Shown here: in pieces, positions 52,186-59,035 of the stretch
Position numbering within the stretch: the first letter of the stretch is position 1
Layout: the number at the start of each line of letters is the position of its first letter
Notes under the pieces: generated by a model
What the model was told of the DNA's origin: nothing
Seen by the model: only the letters and a program-made list of their open reading frames with translations
The model's database searches: none
Translations under genes and position numbers: made by a program
From: Desulfitobacterium dehalogenans ATCC 51507
Lineage (GTDB): Bacteria; Bacillota; Desulfitobacteriia; Desulfitobacteriales; Desulfitobacteriaceae
Assembly (NCBI RefSeq): GCF_000243155.2
Contig: NC_018017.1
Span: 3,782,001 to 3,846,000, forward strand
Reading direction: 5' to 3'
DNA length: 64,000 bases

Positions 52186-53319
52186 TTATGCTTCTAGACA
52201 GCACCCGGCATTAACCATAAACCCTAAGGCAGTGGCATCGTCGTTAAGTTCATTTCTTAAGGATAAGGAATCCAGCCAATGCATGGTGCTTTCTATGGTC
52301 ATCACTTGAAGAGGGCATTCTTTCTCTTGAACCAAATCATAAAAACCATCCGTAAGAAAAATCACTCCATCCCCTATCTTAAGGGGACATACATGCTCTT
52401 CAAACTCAGCATGCTCTGAAATTCCCAAGAAGAGGCCCGGTTGACTTAAAACCCTGATACCCGGTTGTCCATTCTCCGAAGAATAATATAGCAGATGATT
52501 GATCCCGGCCATGACATAACTGAGCTTACCCTGAGCGATATCGATGTCGAAAAAGATAGCAGCAGCAAAACTATCTTCCGGGAGAATGCTTTTCGCCTCA
52601 TGATTCACCCATTCCACCTTCTCTGCAAGAGGGATTTTGCGTCCTACCACCTGGCGAAAGAGAACTCTTAATGCGGTCACCTGTAACGCTGCGGCTACTC
52701 CATGACCCATGACATCAAAGAGGAACCCCTTAAGAATCTGGTTCTTCTCATCCCAACGATAATCGTAATAATCTCCGCTCAGATGGTGGTAGGGGAGATA
52801 GATGCTCTTCATTTTAAGGTTATCGTTGGAGAAATCCGACCTCAAAATGTTTTTCTGAATCTTTCCCGCTAATTGAACCTCTTTGCGAATCAGCATATCC
52901 TCGGTGATATCCCGGAAAATAGCTACATAGTGGGTGAGCACAGCCTCGTCATTGCGAACCGCATGGATGTTCAGCCATTCCGGGTAGATCTCCCCATTCT
53001 TCCGCTTATTCCAAATCTCTCTTTGCCATTGACCTTTCTCCGTCAAATCCCTCCACATCTCCGTATAGAATTCGCGGGGATGACGTCCTGATTTGAGTAT
53101 TCGCGGATTATTCCCCAGAACCTCTTCCAAGGTGTAGCCTGTGGTTTTCGTAAAAGCAGGATTGACGTAGATGATATCTCCTTGAGGATTGGTGATACAA
53201 ATACCTTCCTGAGCAAACTCAAAGACTTGAGCAAAAATATGCCGGGTGGATTCATCATAGTCCATCACATTCAAGGTCCAGTTCCAAGACAAGGGTCTTC
53301 GCTTCTTCTCCTCTTTCAC
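52186..53319 (-). CDS. PAS-domain PP2C (SpoIIE/RsbU-type) serine phosphatase
   Basis: 377 residues, cytoplasmic. N-terminal PAS domain about 28-145 (AQEGICITNPQGDIIYVNPAFTKTTGYTLEEVLGNNPRIL, PAC part AVLTHYVAIFRDITE), a short linker and a SpoIIE-type PP2C domain about 165-375: metal ligands in LSGDYYDYRWDEK, LFDVMGHGVAAAL and LTDGFYD. It dephosphorylates the STAS protein and so drives partner switching in response to the PAS signal (unknown; redox, haem or small molecule). GTG start after GAGGAG. First gene of the operon. Confidence 0.93.
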   Translation of the reverse strand: MKEEKKRRPLSWNWTLNVMDYDESTRHIFAQVFEFAQEGICITNPQGDIIYVNPAFTKTTGYTLEEVLGNNPRILKSGRHPREFYTEMWRDLTEKGQWQREIWNKRKNGEIYPEWLNIHAVRNDEAVLTHYVAIFRDITEDMLIRKEVQLAGKIQKNILRSDFSNDNLKMKSIYLPYHHLSGDYYDYRWDEKNQILKGFLFDVMGHGVAAALQVTALRVLFRQVVGRKIPLAEKVEWVNHEAKSILPEDSFAAAIFFDIDIAQGKLSYVMAGINHLLYYSSENGQPGIRVLSQPGLFLGISEHAEFEEHVCPLKIGDGVIFLTDGFYDLVQEKECPLQVMTIESTMHWLDSLSLRNELNDDATALGFMVNAGCCLEA

Positions 53320-53699
53320 TCTAAACTCCTCACAGTACCACTTCTTATCTATAACGTTATTAACTATTGGTTTTTATCGGTAGACAGCGTAGGGGCAGCC
53401 AACGGTGTTCCCTTACTGGGCTGCCTTCTATATTAAAAGTCAGCTATAGCTATTGACCTTATATCTTCTCGCTAATTTATAGTTATTCCTGCACACTTTA
53501 TTAAAACATGGGAAATATTTCGTAAATTATTATTAAGTTGATTTCTTAGCCAAAACCAGGCCATACTAAGCAGAATCGAAGAAAAATTTGCAGGTTTTCC
53601 GTCTTATGGCAGGATTCTCAAAGGATAAGGTCGAAAATGAAGGATGGTTTCCTAATTTTATATAGAATGCTGAATAAGACTAAAGAAAGGGGTGCTTAA
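53320..53699. other. Intergenic region between divergent operons
   Basis: About 380 bases, no gene. A GGCAGCC/GGCTGCC hairpin (53394-53425) with an 18-base loop is visible; no T-run of note follows. It must hold the promoters of the phosphatase operon and of the LapA-like gene. Confidence 0.5.
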
Positions 53700-54029
53700 A
53701 TGATCTTCCTGATATTCACCCTGCTGGTTGCTTTATTGGTCGCCATCTTTGCAGTACAGAATGCAGCCCCCGTAGCCATAAACTTATTTTGGTATGTAGC
53801 CGAGGTTCCCTTAGTACTTATTATATTAGGGTCGGCTTTAGCCGGGGCCCTCATCGTCTTCTTCATGGCTATCTGGCGTGAATTCCGCTTAAAAGGAACA
53901 GTTAAGGCCAAGGCTAAAGAAGAAGCCAAAGCCAAAAGCGAACCTCAAGATCATAACGTACCAAAGGATATGGTCCCCTCAGAAAATATCCACACAGACA
54001 GGGAAGACACAACCCTTCCCCCGAGTTGA
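53700..54029 (+). CDS. LapA-family (DUF1049) small membrane protein
   Basis: 109 residues. Two membrane helices, IFLIFTLLVALLVAIFAVQ (about 2-20) and VPLVLIILGSALAGALIVFFMAI (about 36-58), with QNAAPVAINLFW between them: the NAxPVxxxxF motif defines LapA/YciM-linked DUF1049 proteins. The C-terminus is cytoplasmic, basic and then Lys/Ala-rich. The family joins cell-envelope assembly in Gram-negatives; in Firmicutes its role is not known. ATG at 53700, AGGGG-like site before it. A hairpin separates it from the M23 gene. Confidence 0.85.
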   Translation: MIFLIFTLLVALLVAIFAVQNAAPVAINLFWYVAEVPLVLIILGSALAGALIVFFMAIWREFRLKGTVKAKAKEEAKAKSEPQDHNVPKDMVPSENIHTDREDTTLPPS

Positions 54030-54042
54030 CAAGGAAACAAGG

Positions 54043-54073
54043 GTGAGACAAGAGGATAGGTTCCTTGTCTCAC
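54043..54073 (+). terminator. Hairpin between the LapA-like and M23 genes
   Basis: GTGAGACAAG/CTTGTCTCAC, 11-base loop. No T-run follows on the plus strand, so it may act as a weak terminator or an mRNA-stability element; it shares the GACAAG stem with three other hairpins in the window. Confidence 0.5.
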
Positions 54074-54100
54074 TATCATGTTATGGAGGAGTCTGTATTC

Positions 54101-55027
54101 GTGAAGAACAAGTATACCTTTTTAATGATACCCCCAGACCATGGCCCTGCTCGACAATTTCAAATTACCCTTAAGGGCAAACGCCTCGTCATCTCCGGAT
54201 TGTGCTCCTTTGCTCTGCTCATGGTTGGCTTATTCTCCTATAATCTCTACCTTTCGCATACCGTACAGTCCCAGCAAGCCCAACTGGCCGCTCTGGAGCA
54301 GTTACAACAAGAAAATAAGACCAAGGACCAAGAGATCGCCCGCCTTAAGGAGGAGTCTCTCCAGGTGACTCAGGATATTTCCCGAATCCAAGATTTGGAG
54401 CTCAAGCTGATGTCCATTTTGAATCTGGATCCCAGTAAGACCCCTTCCTTTTCCACCACCGGGACGAAGACTACGGCATCCGCGGAATTAAGCCGGGGAA
54501 CGGCATCTCCTTTTGCTTCTCAGACCTTCATCAGTGATCCGGAACAAATCTCCCGGGAATTGAGCCTGCTTCAGGATTACTATAACCTGGCCTTGGACAA
54601 CCAAGAGGAAATCAAGCACACTCCCAGCATCTTTCCCTTAAAGATTGAAGCCGCCGTAGCCTCAGAGTTCGGTTATCGCCGCAATCCTTTTGGCGGATAT
54701 TCCAAAGAGTTTCATAATGGGGTGGATCTTCCCTGTAACTACGGTACTGAGGTCTATGCGACGGCTTCCGGAGTGGTCTCAGTGTCCGGTTATGATCGGG
54801 TTTACGGTTACTTAATCGAAATCGATCACGGGGATGGAATCGAAACCATCTATGGCCATAACTCCCGTTTGCTGTTTAAAGTGGGAGAAAAAGTAGAAAA
54901 AGGCGACCTTATCGCCTATAGTGGAAACTCCGGTCGCAGCACCGGCGCTCATCTTCATTATGGTGCCCGGATCAATGGCAAGACCGTAGATCCTCTACAA
55001 TTTACTGATTTTACAAAGGAGCAATGA
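54101..55027 (+). CDS. M23-family peptidoglycan endopeptidase, membrane anchored
   Basis: 308 residues from the GTG at 54101 after GGAGGAG; the open frame to 54065 has no ribosome site. TM near 30-55 (LVISGLCSFALLMVGLFSYNLY), a coiled coil about 60-110 (QQAQLAALEQLQQENKTKDQEIARLKEE), a variable linker, then an M23/LytM domain about 195-305: FGYRRNPFGGYSKEFHNGVDL, where HxxxD provides zinc ligands, and HLHYGARINGKTVDP with HxH. All zinc ligands of active M23 peptidases are present. Next to bactofilin, as in many bacteria, suggesting localised wall cutting. Confidence 0.93.
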   Translation: MKNKYTFLMIPPDHGPARQFQITLKGKRLVISGLCSFALLMVGLFSYNLYLSHTVQSQQAQLAALEQLQQENKTKDQEIARLKEESLQVTQDISRIQDLELKLMSILNLDPSKTPSFSTTGTKTTASAELSRGTASPFASQTFISDPEQISRELSLLQDYYNLALDNQEEIKHTPSIFPLKIEAAVASEFGYRRNPFGGYSKEFHNGVDLPCNYGTEVYATASGVVSVSGYDRVYGYLIEIDHGDGIETIYGHNSRLLFKVGEKVEKGDLIAYSGNSGRSTGAHLHYGARINGKTVDPLQFTDFTKEQ

Positions 55028-55031
55028 ACGC

Positions 55032-55601
55032 ATGTGGGGTAAACCAGAAAGTCCGAAACGCAGTTCCAGTACTTTTCAAGCCAGTTCAAGTGAGACCACC
55101 TATATCGCCGCCGATGCAGAGTTTAATGGCAAACTGACCTTAAAAGGAAATGCCCGCATCGACGGAAAAATCGAAGGACACATTGTCCTGAACGGAGACC
55201 TGATCATCGGTCCCAGTGCTGTCATCGATGCCAATATAAAGGCCAGCGCTATCAGCATCTCAGGAGAGGTCCGGGGAGATATCGTCGCTCAGGAGACCTT
55301 GGAACTTTGTTCCAGCGCCCGCATGAAAGGAAATATCTTCAGCAAGCAGCTTAAGATCGACCAAGGGGCCCAGTTTATTGGGACAAGCCGCCTCTTAGAG
55401 GATGCAAAGCAAATCACACATGCCGCCGAAGAAGCCTCGGCTGCGGCAAGTCCTGACAAAGAAGCAGAAACAGATATGGATATGGATGATATTTTGAAGC
55501 CCTTAGATCCCCTTGAGGAAGAGCAAACTGAGTCCTCCTCGGATAACAGCTCCCTCAGCAAAAATCTTGCTTATGGAAAATCGAGATCCCGTCGAAGGTA
55601 A
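55032..55601 (+). CDS. Bactofilin
   Basis: 189 residues. A bactofilin beta-helix of short repeats (about 22-115): TYIAADAEFNGKLTLKGNARIDGKIEGHIVLNGDLIIGPSAVIDANIKASAISISGEV. Short disordered N- and acidic C-terminal tails (about 130-189) flank it. Bactofilins polymerise without nucleotide at the membrane and recruit peptidoglycan hydrolases. Four bases after the M23 gene, in one operon with it. Confidence 0.93.
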   Translation: MWGKPESPKRSSSTFQASSSETTYIAADAEFNGKLTLKGNARIDGKIEGHIVLNGDLIIGPSAVIDANIKASAISISGEVRGDIVAQETLELCSSARMKGNIFSKQLKIDQGAQFIGTSRLLEDAKQITHAAEEASAAASPDKEAETDMDMDDILKPLDPLEEEQTESSSDNSSLSKNLAYGKSRSRRR

Positions 55602-55604
55602 AGT

Positions 55605-55645
55605 GAGTGTCACCAACTACTTTTAAAGCTAGTCTGGTGACACTC
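55605..55645 (+). terminator. Terminator after bactofilin
   Basis: Perfect 11-bp stem GAGTGTCACCA/TGGTGACACTC, inner ACTA/TAGT pairs, followed by CTCTTTTGC. Confidence 0.85.
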
Positions 55646-55793
55646 CTCTTTTGCATGGTAGTATAATAGTGCGGAAACTCAGAATGATTCATTACAAAAA
55701 TAGGCAGCCCATGAATTACTTGCATGGAGGAAATTCTTTTTTTGCGTGGAATTATTATAGAGGAGTAATTATAACTAATTTGGGGGAAAAAAC

Positions 55794-57290
55794 TTGAAAA
55801 CCAAGAAATATGTAGTATTAGCCCTGCTGTTTATCAGCCTCACCCTGGCCATTACTTTCGGTATTAACTTTATGCTCTATGCCAAGGATGATCACCGTTT
55901 TAGTGAAGGAATCACTATCTCAGGGATCGACGTGGGCAACCTCACCAAAGAACAGGCCCAGAACAAGATCAATGATACTGTCGAAAGGTGGTTAGGAGAA
56001 CCCTTAGAGTTCCAAGTAGGTGGAGAAGTCACTTCCCTTCCCCTGGCCACTCTGAACCCTAAGGTAGATCTGGACACTCCACTTAATGAAGCCTACAAGA
56101 TTGGTCGAAAAGCTTCCCTTTTTGCCAGAACTCAAAAGGTAAACGCTGCTCAGGGTTCCCGCTTTGAACTGGGGCTGCAATGGGATGAGCAAACCCTCTC
56201 TGAAACCATCTCCGGAAGCCTTGCCGTATTCAATAAAGAACCCGTGGACGCTTCCTTTAGAATTAACGAAAAAAATCTCATGGAGATTCAGCCCGAGCAG
56301 CCAGGACAGGCCGTCCAAACAGATGTCATCTTAAACCAGATTAAAGAGCTGGAAATCTTGCAAGATCCCGCACCTATCAAAGTAGAACTTCAAGAAGTGG
56401 CCCCTGCCCTCAGGGCAGCGGATCTGGAAGCTAACAAAATCGATGGGCTTATTGCCAGCCATACTACCTGGTTTGATGCCTCCAATACCGAGCGTACCGC
56501 CAATGTTCGTCTTGCTGCTGAGGCTTTGGATGGAGCCCTTATAGAACCCGGGGAAATCATATCCTTTAACGAAATCGTCGGAGAACGAACCGGGGATAAA
56601 GGCTATCAGGACGCCCTTATCGTGGTCAACGGTGAATTCGTCCCCGGCCTGGGGGGCGGCATCTGCCAAGTCTCCAGCACTCTCTATAATACTGGACTTT
56701 TAGCCAATCTGAAGATCGAAGAAAGAGTCAACCATGGTTTAGCTGTGGCTTATGTTCCCCTTGGCCAGGATGCCACCGTAGTCTATGGGGCCATAGATCT
56801 AAAGATGAGGAATAATACCGGCGGATATCTCCTCCTCCGAACCAAACTGACCAACGGCTCCGTGACCATTGAGTTCTATGGTAAAAAAACCTCAGGGCAG
56901 GAAGTCGTCATCACCAATCAAGTGGAAAAAGTGATTCCCTTTGAAACCGAAATTATCCAGGACCCGACTCTGGCCCCCGGAACCCAAATCATCAAGCAAA
57001 ACGGCCAGAATGGCTATATCGCTACTGCTACTCGCACGGTCAAGGTCAACGGACAAGTAGTGGAGACCCAAAGCCTGGGCAAAAGTTCCTATATCCCCTC
57101 CAACCAGATCATCGTCAAAGGACCGGCACTGCCTGTACAGCCTAAACCAGACCCTAAACCAGACCCTAAACCGGACCCAACCCCGGAGCAGCCGGCACCT
57201 GAGACTCCGCAGGGAACGGAAACACCTCCCCAACCCGAACCCCATGAACCTGAAAGTGGATCAGGAACTGAAGCGGACGCGGAAGTATAA
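55794..57290 (+). CDS. VanW/G5-domain cell wall protein
   Basis: 498 residues, TTG start nine bases after GGGGG. TM near 5-28, then repeats of a peptidoglycan-binding PG_4-type domain (about 38-210), a VanW domain (about 220-355) with NEIVGERTGDKGYQDALIVVNGEFVPGLGGGICQVSSTLYN, a G5 domain (about 375-445) and a Pro-rich tail with three KPDP units (12-bp DNA repeats, 57141-57176) ending in acidic residues. The family, YoaR-like, is wall-associated in Firmicutes; VanW function is unknown. Its own promoter and terminator flank it. Confidence 0.92.
   Translation: MKTKKYVVLALLFISLTLAITFGINFMLYAKDDHRFSEGITISGIDVGNLTKEQAQNKINDTVERWLGEPLEFQVGGEVTSLPLATLNPKVDLDTPLNEAYKIGRKASLFARTQKVNAAQGSRFELGLQWDEQTLSETISGSLAVFNKEPVDASFRINEKNLMEIQPEQPGQAVQTDVILNQIKELEILQDPAPIKVELQEVAPALRAADLEANKIDGLIASHTTWFDASNTERTANVRLAAEALDGALIEPGEIISFNEIVGERTGDKGYQDALIVVNGEFVPGLGGGICQVSSTLYNTGLLANLKIEERVNHGLAVAYVPLGQDATVVYGAIDLKMRNNTGGYLLLRTKLTNGSVTIEFYGKKTSGQEVVITNQVEKVIPFETEIIQDPTLAPGTQIIKQNGQNGYIATATRTVKVNGQVVETQSLGKSSYIPSNQIIVKGPALPVQPKPDPKPDPKPDPTPEQPAPETPQGTETPPQPEPHEPESGSGTEADAEV
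57141..57176 (+). repeat. Three tandem 12-bp repeats coding KPDP
   Basis: CCTAAACCAGAC occurs three times head to tail, the third with one change. It encodes the Pro-rich spacer of the VanW/G5 protein and is liable to slippage. Confidence 0.8.
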
Positions 57291-57310
57291 TATACTATAA
57301 AGCCAATATT

Positions 57311-57360
57311 TTAAAAGGAAAGAATCCGATACACTAGGTCGTCGGATTCTTTCCTTTTAA
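57311..57360 (+). terminator. Terminator after the VanW gene
   Basis: Perfect 19-bp stem: TTAAAAGGAAAGAATCCGA against its inverse copy TCGGATTCTTTCCTTTTAA, 12-base loop; T-rich on both sides, so it also suits the minus-strand xre gene. Confidence 0.9.
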
Positions 57361-57441
57361 TCTTATTTTTCATTTTAAAATTGGATACATTATTGCTGAT
57401 TTAAATTGATATTACAATGCTTACGGCATTCTGTAACTTCA

Positions 57442-57675
57442 TTAACCAAAGCAGGAATACTTAGCTCCGGCTTCCTTAACTTCATCAGGAAAGAAGGCTT
57501 TAGCAGGCACCTTGAGTTCATTCGCGATTTTAATCCAGGTATTGGGGGTCCCCTTACGCAATCCCTTTTCCAGTTGGCTTAAATACCCATAATCAAGGCC
57601 GGTTCTCTTCGCCAGATCCTTCAACGTCATACCATTGACTAAACGCCATTCCCGCAAGTTGTTATCCCTCTGCAT
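57442..57675 (-). CDS. Small XRE-family HTH regulator
   Basis: 77 residues from the ATG at 57675, seven bases after GGAGG (the GTG at 57693 overlaps the site). One Cro/C1-type helix-turn-helix: NNLREWRLVNGMTLKDLAKRTGLDYGYLSQLEKGLRKGTP (about 4-43), with a short C-terminal extension AFFPDEVKEAGAKYSCFG. It lies divergent from another XRE gene; both share the 57676-57827 promoter region. Confidence 0.88.
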   Translation of the reverse strand: MQRDNNLREWRLVNGMTLKDLAKRTGLDYGYLSQLEKGLRKGTPNTWIKIANELKVPAKAFFPDEVKEAGAKYSCFG

Positions 57676-57710
57676 AAATGATATCTCCTCCACGATGTAT
57701 AATCTTGCGA

Positions 57711-57742
57711 ATAGTATAGCACACTATGTTCAATCTTGTAAA
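57711..57742 (-). promoter_or_regulatory. Promoter and possible operator of the minus-strand xre gene
   Basis: On the minus strand TTTACA (57737-57742) and TATACT (57713-57718) are spaced by 18 bases, a sigma-A type promoter. The inverted repeat ATAGT-N7-ACTAT (57711-57727) overlaps the -10 box and is a candidate operator for one of the two XRE proteins. Confidence 0.5.
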
Positions 57743-57827
57743 TAATAAGAGGATATTGAACCCTCAGCAAGAATGGAAGCGTATCATTGATCTTTACTCA
57801 TTACCGTGATTTAAAGAGGGGTAGCTT

Positions 57828-58196
57828 GTGCTTGAACTAGGAAAAAGACTTAAAGAAATACGAAAAAGCAAAAACCTGAGTGCTGCCGAGTTGTCCCAAC
57901 AATCCGGTGTCGCCCGTAGTCTGATCAGCCAGCTCGAATCCGGCAAGCGCCAATCTACCAGCATAGATACCGTTTACCGCTTAGCCAAAGCCTTGGATGT
58001 TCCTGTCGCTTCGCTTTTGGCAGAGACGCCTGTCACTACGTCATACGCAGCCAAACATGGCAATCAGGAATCCTCCCTCTACTTCAAAGAAGGGGATCTT
58101 GCCTATCTGCAGACTCTCCGGAAGGCCAAGGAGGCTGGACTGACTCCTGAATTGTTAAATGAACTGATTGATGTGATCCTCCGAATAAGGAAATGA
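57828..58196 (+). CDS. XRE-family HTH regulator with C-terminal Sin-like helices
   Basis: 122 residues. Helix-turn-helix about 4-60: LGKRLKEIRKSKNLSAAELSQQSGVARSLISQLESGKRQSTSIDTVYRLAKALDVP. The C-terminal part FKEGDLAYLQTLRKAKEAGLTPELLNELIDVILRIRK is a helical dimerisation module, in layout like SinR or SlrR. GTG start at 57828 after GAGGGGTAGCT. Divergent from the other XRE gene and ends at a terminator shared with pabC. Confidence 0.9.
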   Translation: MLELGKRLKEIRKSKNLSAAELSQQSGVARSLISQLESGKRQSTSIDTVYRLAKALDVPVASLLAETPVTTSYAAKHGNQESSLYFKEGDLAYLQTLRKAKEAGLTPELLNELIDVILRIRK

Positions 58197-58200
58197 AAAT

Positions 58201-58228
58201 AGAGCTCCTCTTCGACAAGAGGAGCTCT
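58201..58228. terminator. Bidirectional terminator between xre and pabC
   Basis: Perfect 12-bp stem AGAGCTCCTCTT/AAGAGGAGCTCT round CGAC, between convergent genes. Confidence 0.88.
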
Positions 58229-58233
58229 TCGCT

Positions 58234-59034
58234 TTACACTCTGTATTCATATCTTATCTCCTGGTAGAACTCGCCGATCCGCATTCTTAGGGATTCTTCA
58301 ACTGAATTTTTCAAGGGAAGCCTTCGTTTGTCCACTTGATTGACGGGCATTATTCCCATTAGGGCATTCGTCAAAAAAACCTCCTCAGCATCTTCTAGGA
58401 ACTCCAGAGGAAACTCCCCCTCCACACATGGAATTCCCAGCGTCTGAGCACATTCAAGGATCATTTGGCGGCGAGTCCCCGGCAAGCAGCCACAATCCGG
58501 AGAAGGAGTGTGGAGAATACCTTCTCTGATGAAAAACAAGTTGCTCATGGTCCCTTCCGCTAAGTAACCCTTGGTATTAAGCCAAATCCCCTCTCTGGCT
58601 CCTTTCTCCTCAGCTTCCTTCTTGGCCAGGATATTCTCCATATAATTGGTGCTTTTAAGCTGTACCAGAGGGGAATATTCATTGCAGGGATGACTCAAAA
58701 TGGTGATAGGTATTCCTTCATCATAATCCCTTTCCGTATAGGGAAGAGGACGAGTATGATAAAGCCACCGAGGAGGCACTTCCTGTCCCGCTCCCCCGCT
58801 TAGGGTTACTCTCAGAGCAAAGGTAGTGCCGGCTATTCGAGTATTCTTTTGTACATTTTCCTCCAGCCCTGCCAGCCAAACCTCATAACCCGGCATACTA
58901 AGCCCCAACTGTTCTGCTCCCCTGCTCATTCGTTCATAATGGAGCCGGGGAACTTCTATATGTGGGCCATCGACCCTTAGGGTTTCAAAAATACCATAAC
59001 CAAAGAGAGCCAGCCGATCATCTTTATCCAGCAA
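58234..59034 (-). CDS. pabC: 4-amino-4-deoxychorismate lyase
   Basis: 266 residues, PLP fold-type IV. It splits aminodeoxychorismate into 4-aminobenzoate and pyruvate for folate. The PLP lysine lies in VQLKSTNYMENILAK (about 133-147); GTMSNLFFIREGILHTPSPDCGCLPGTRR and EEVFLTNALMGIMPV are typical of PabC. TTG start at 59034 after GGAGG and overlapping the end of pabAB by context, with only a one-base gap. Downstream partner of the fused synthase; same operon. Confidence 0.93.
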   Translation of the reverse strand: MLDKDDRLALFGYGIFETLRVDGPHIEVPRLHYERMSRGAEQLGLSMPGYEVWLAGLEENVQKNTRIAGTTFALRVTLSGGAGQEVPPRWLYHTRPLPYTERDYDEGIPITILSHPCNEYSPLVQLKSTNYMENILAKKEAEEKGAREGIWLNTKGYLAEGTMSNLFFIREGILHTPSPDCGCLPGTRRQMILECAQTLGIPCVEGEFPLEFLEDAEEVFLTNALMGIMPVNQVDKRRLPLKNSVEESLRMRIGEFYQEIRYEYRV

Positions 59035-59035
59035 G

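Noticed and set aside
53394-53425. GGCAGCC/GGCTGCC hairpin as a c-di-GMP riboswitch upstream of the phosphatase
   Set aside because: It lacks the conserved GEMM core and joins no T-run; only a simple hairpin is seen.
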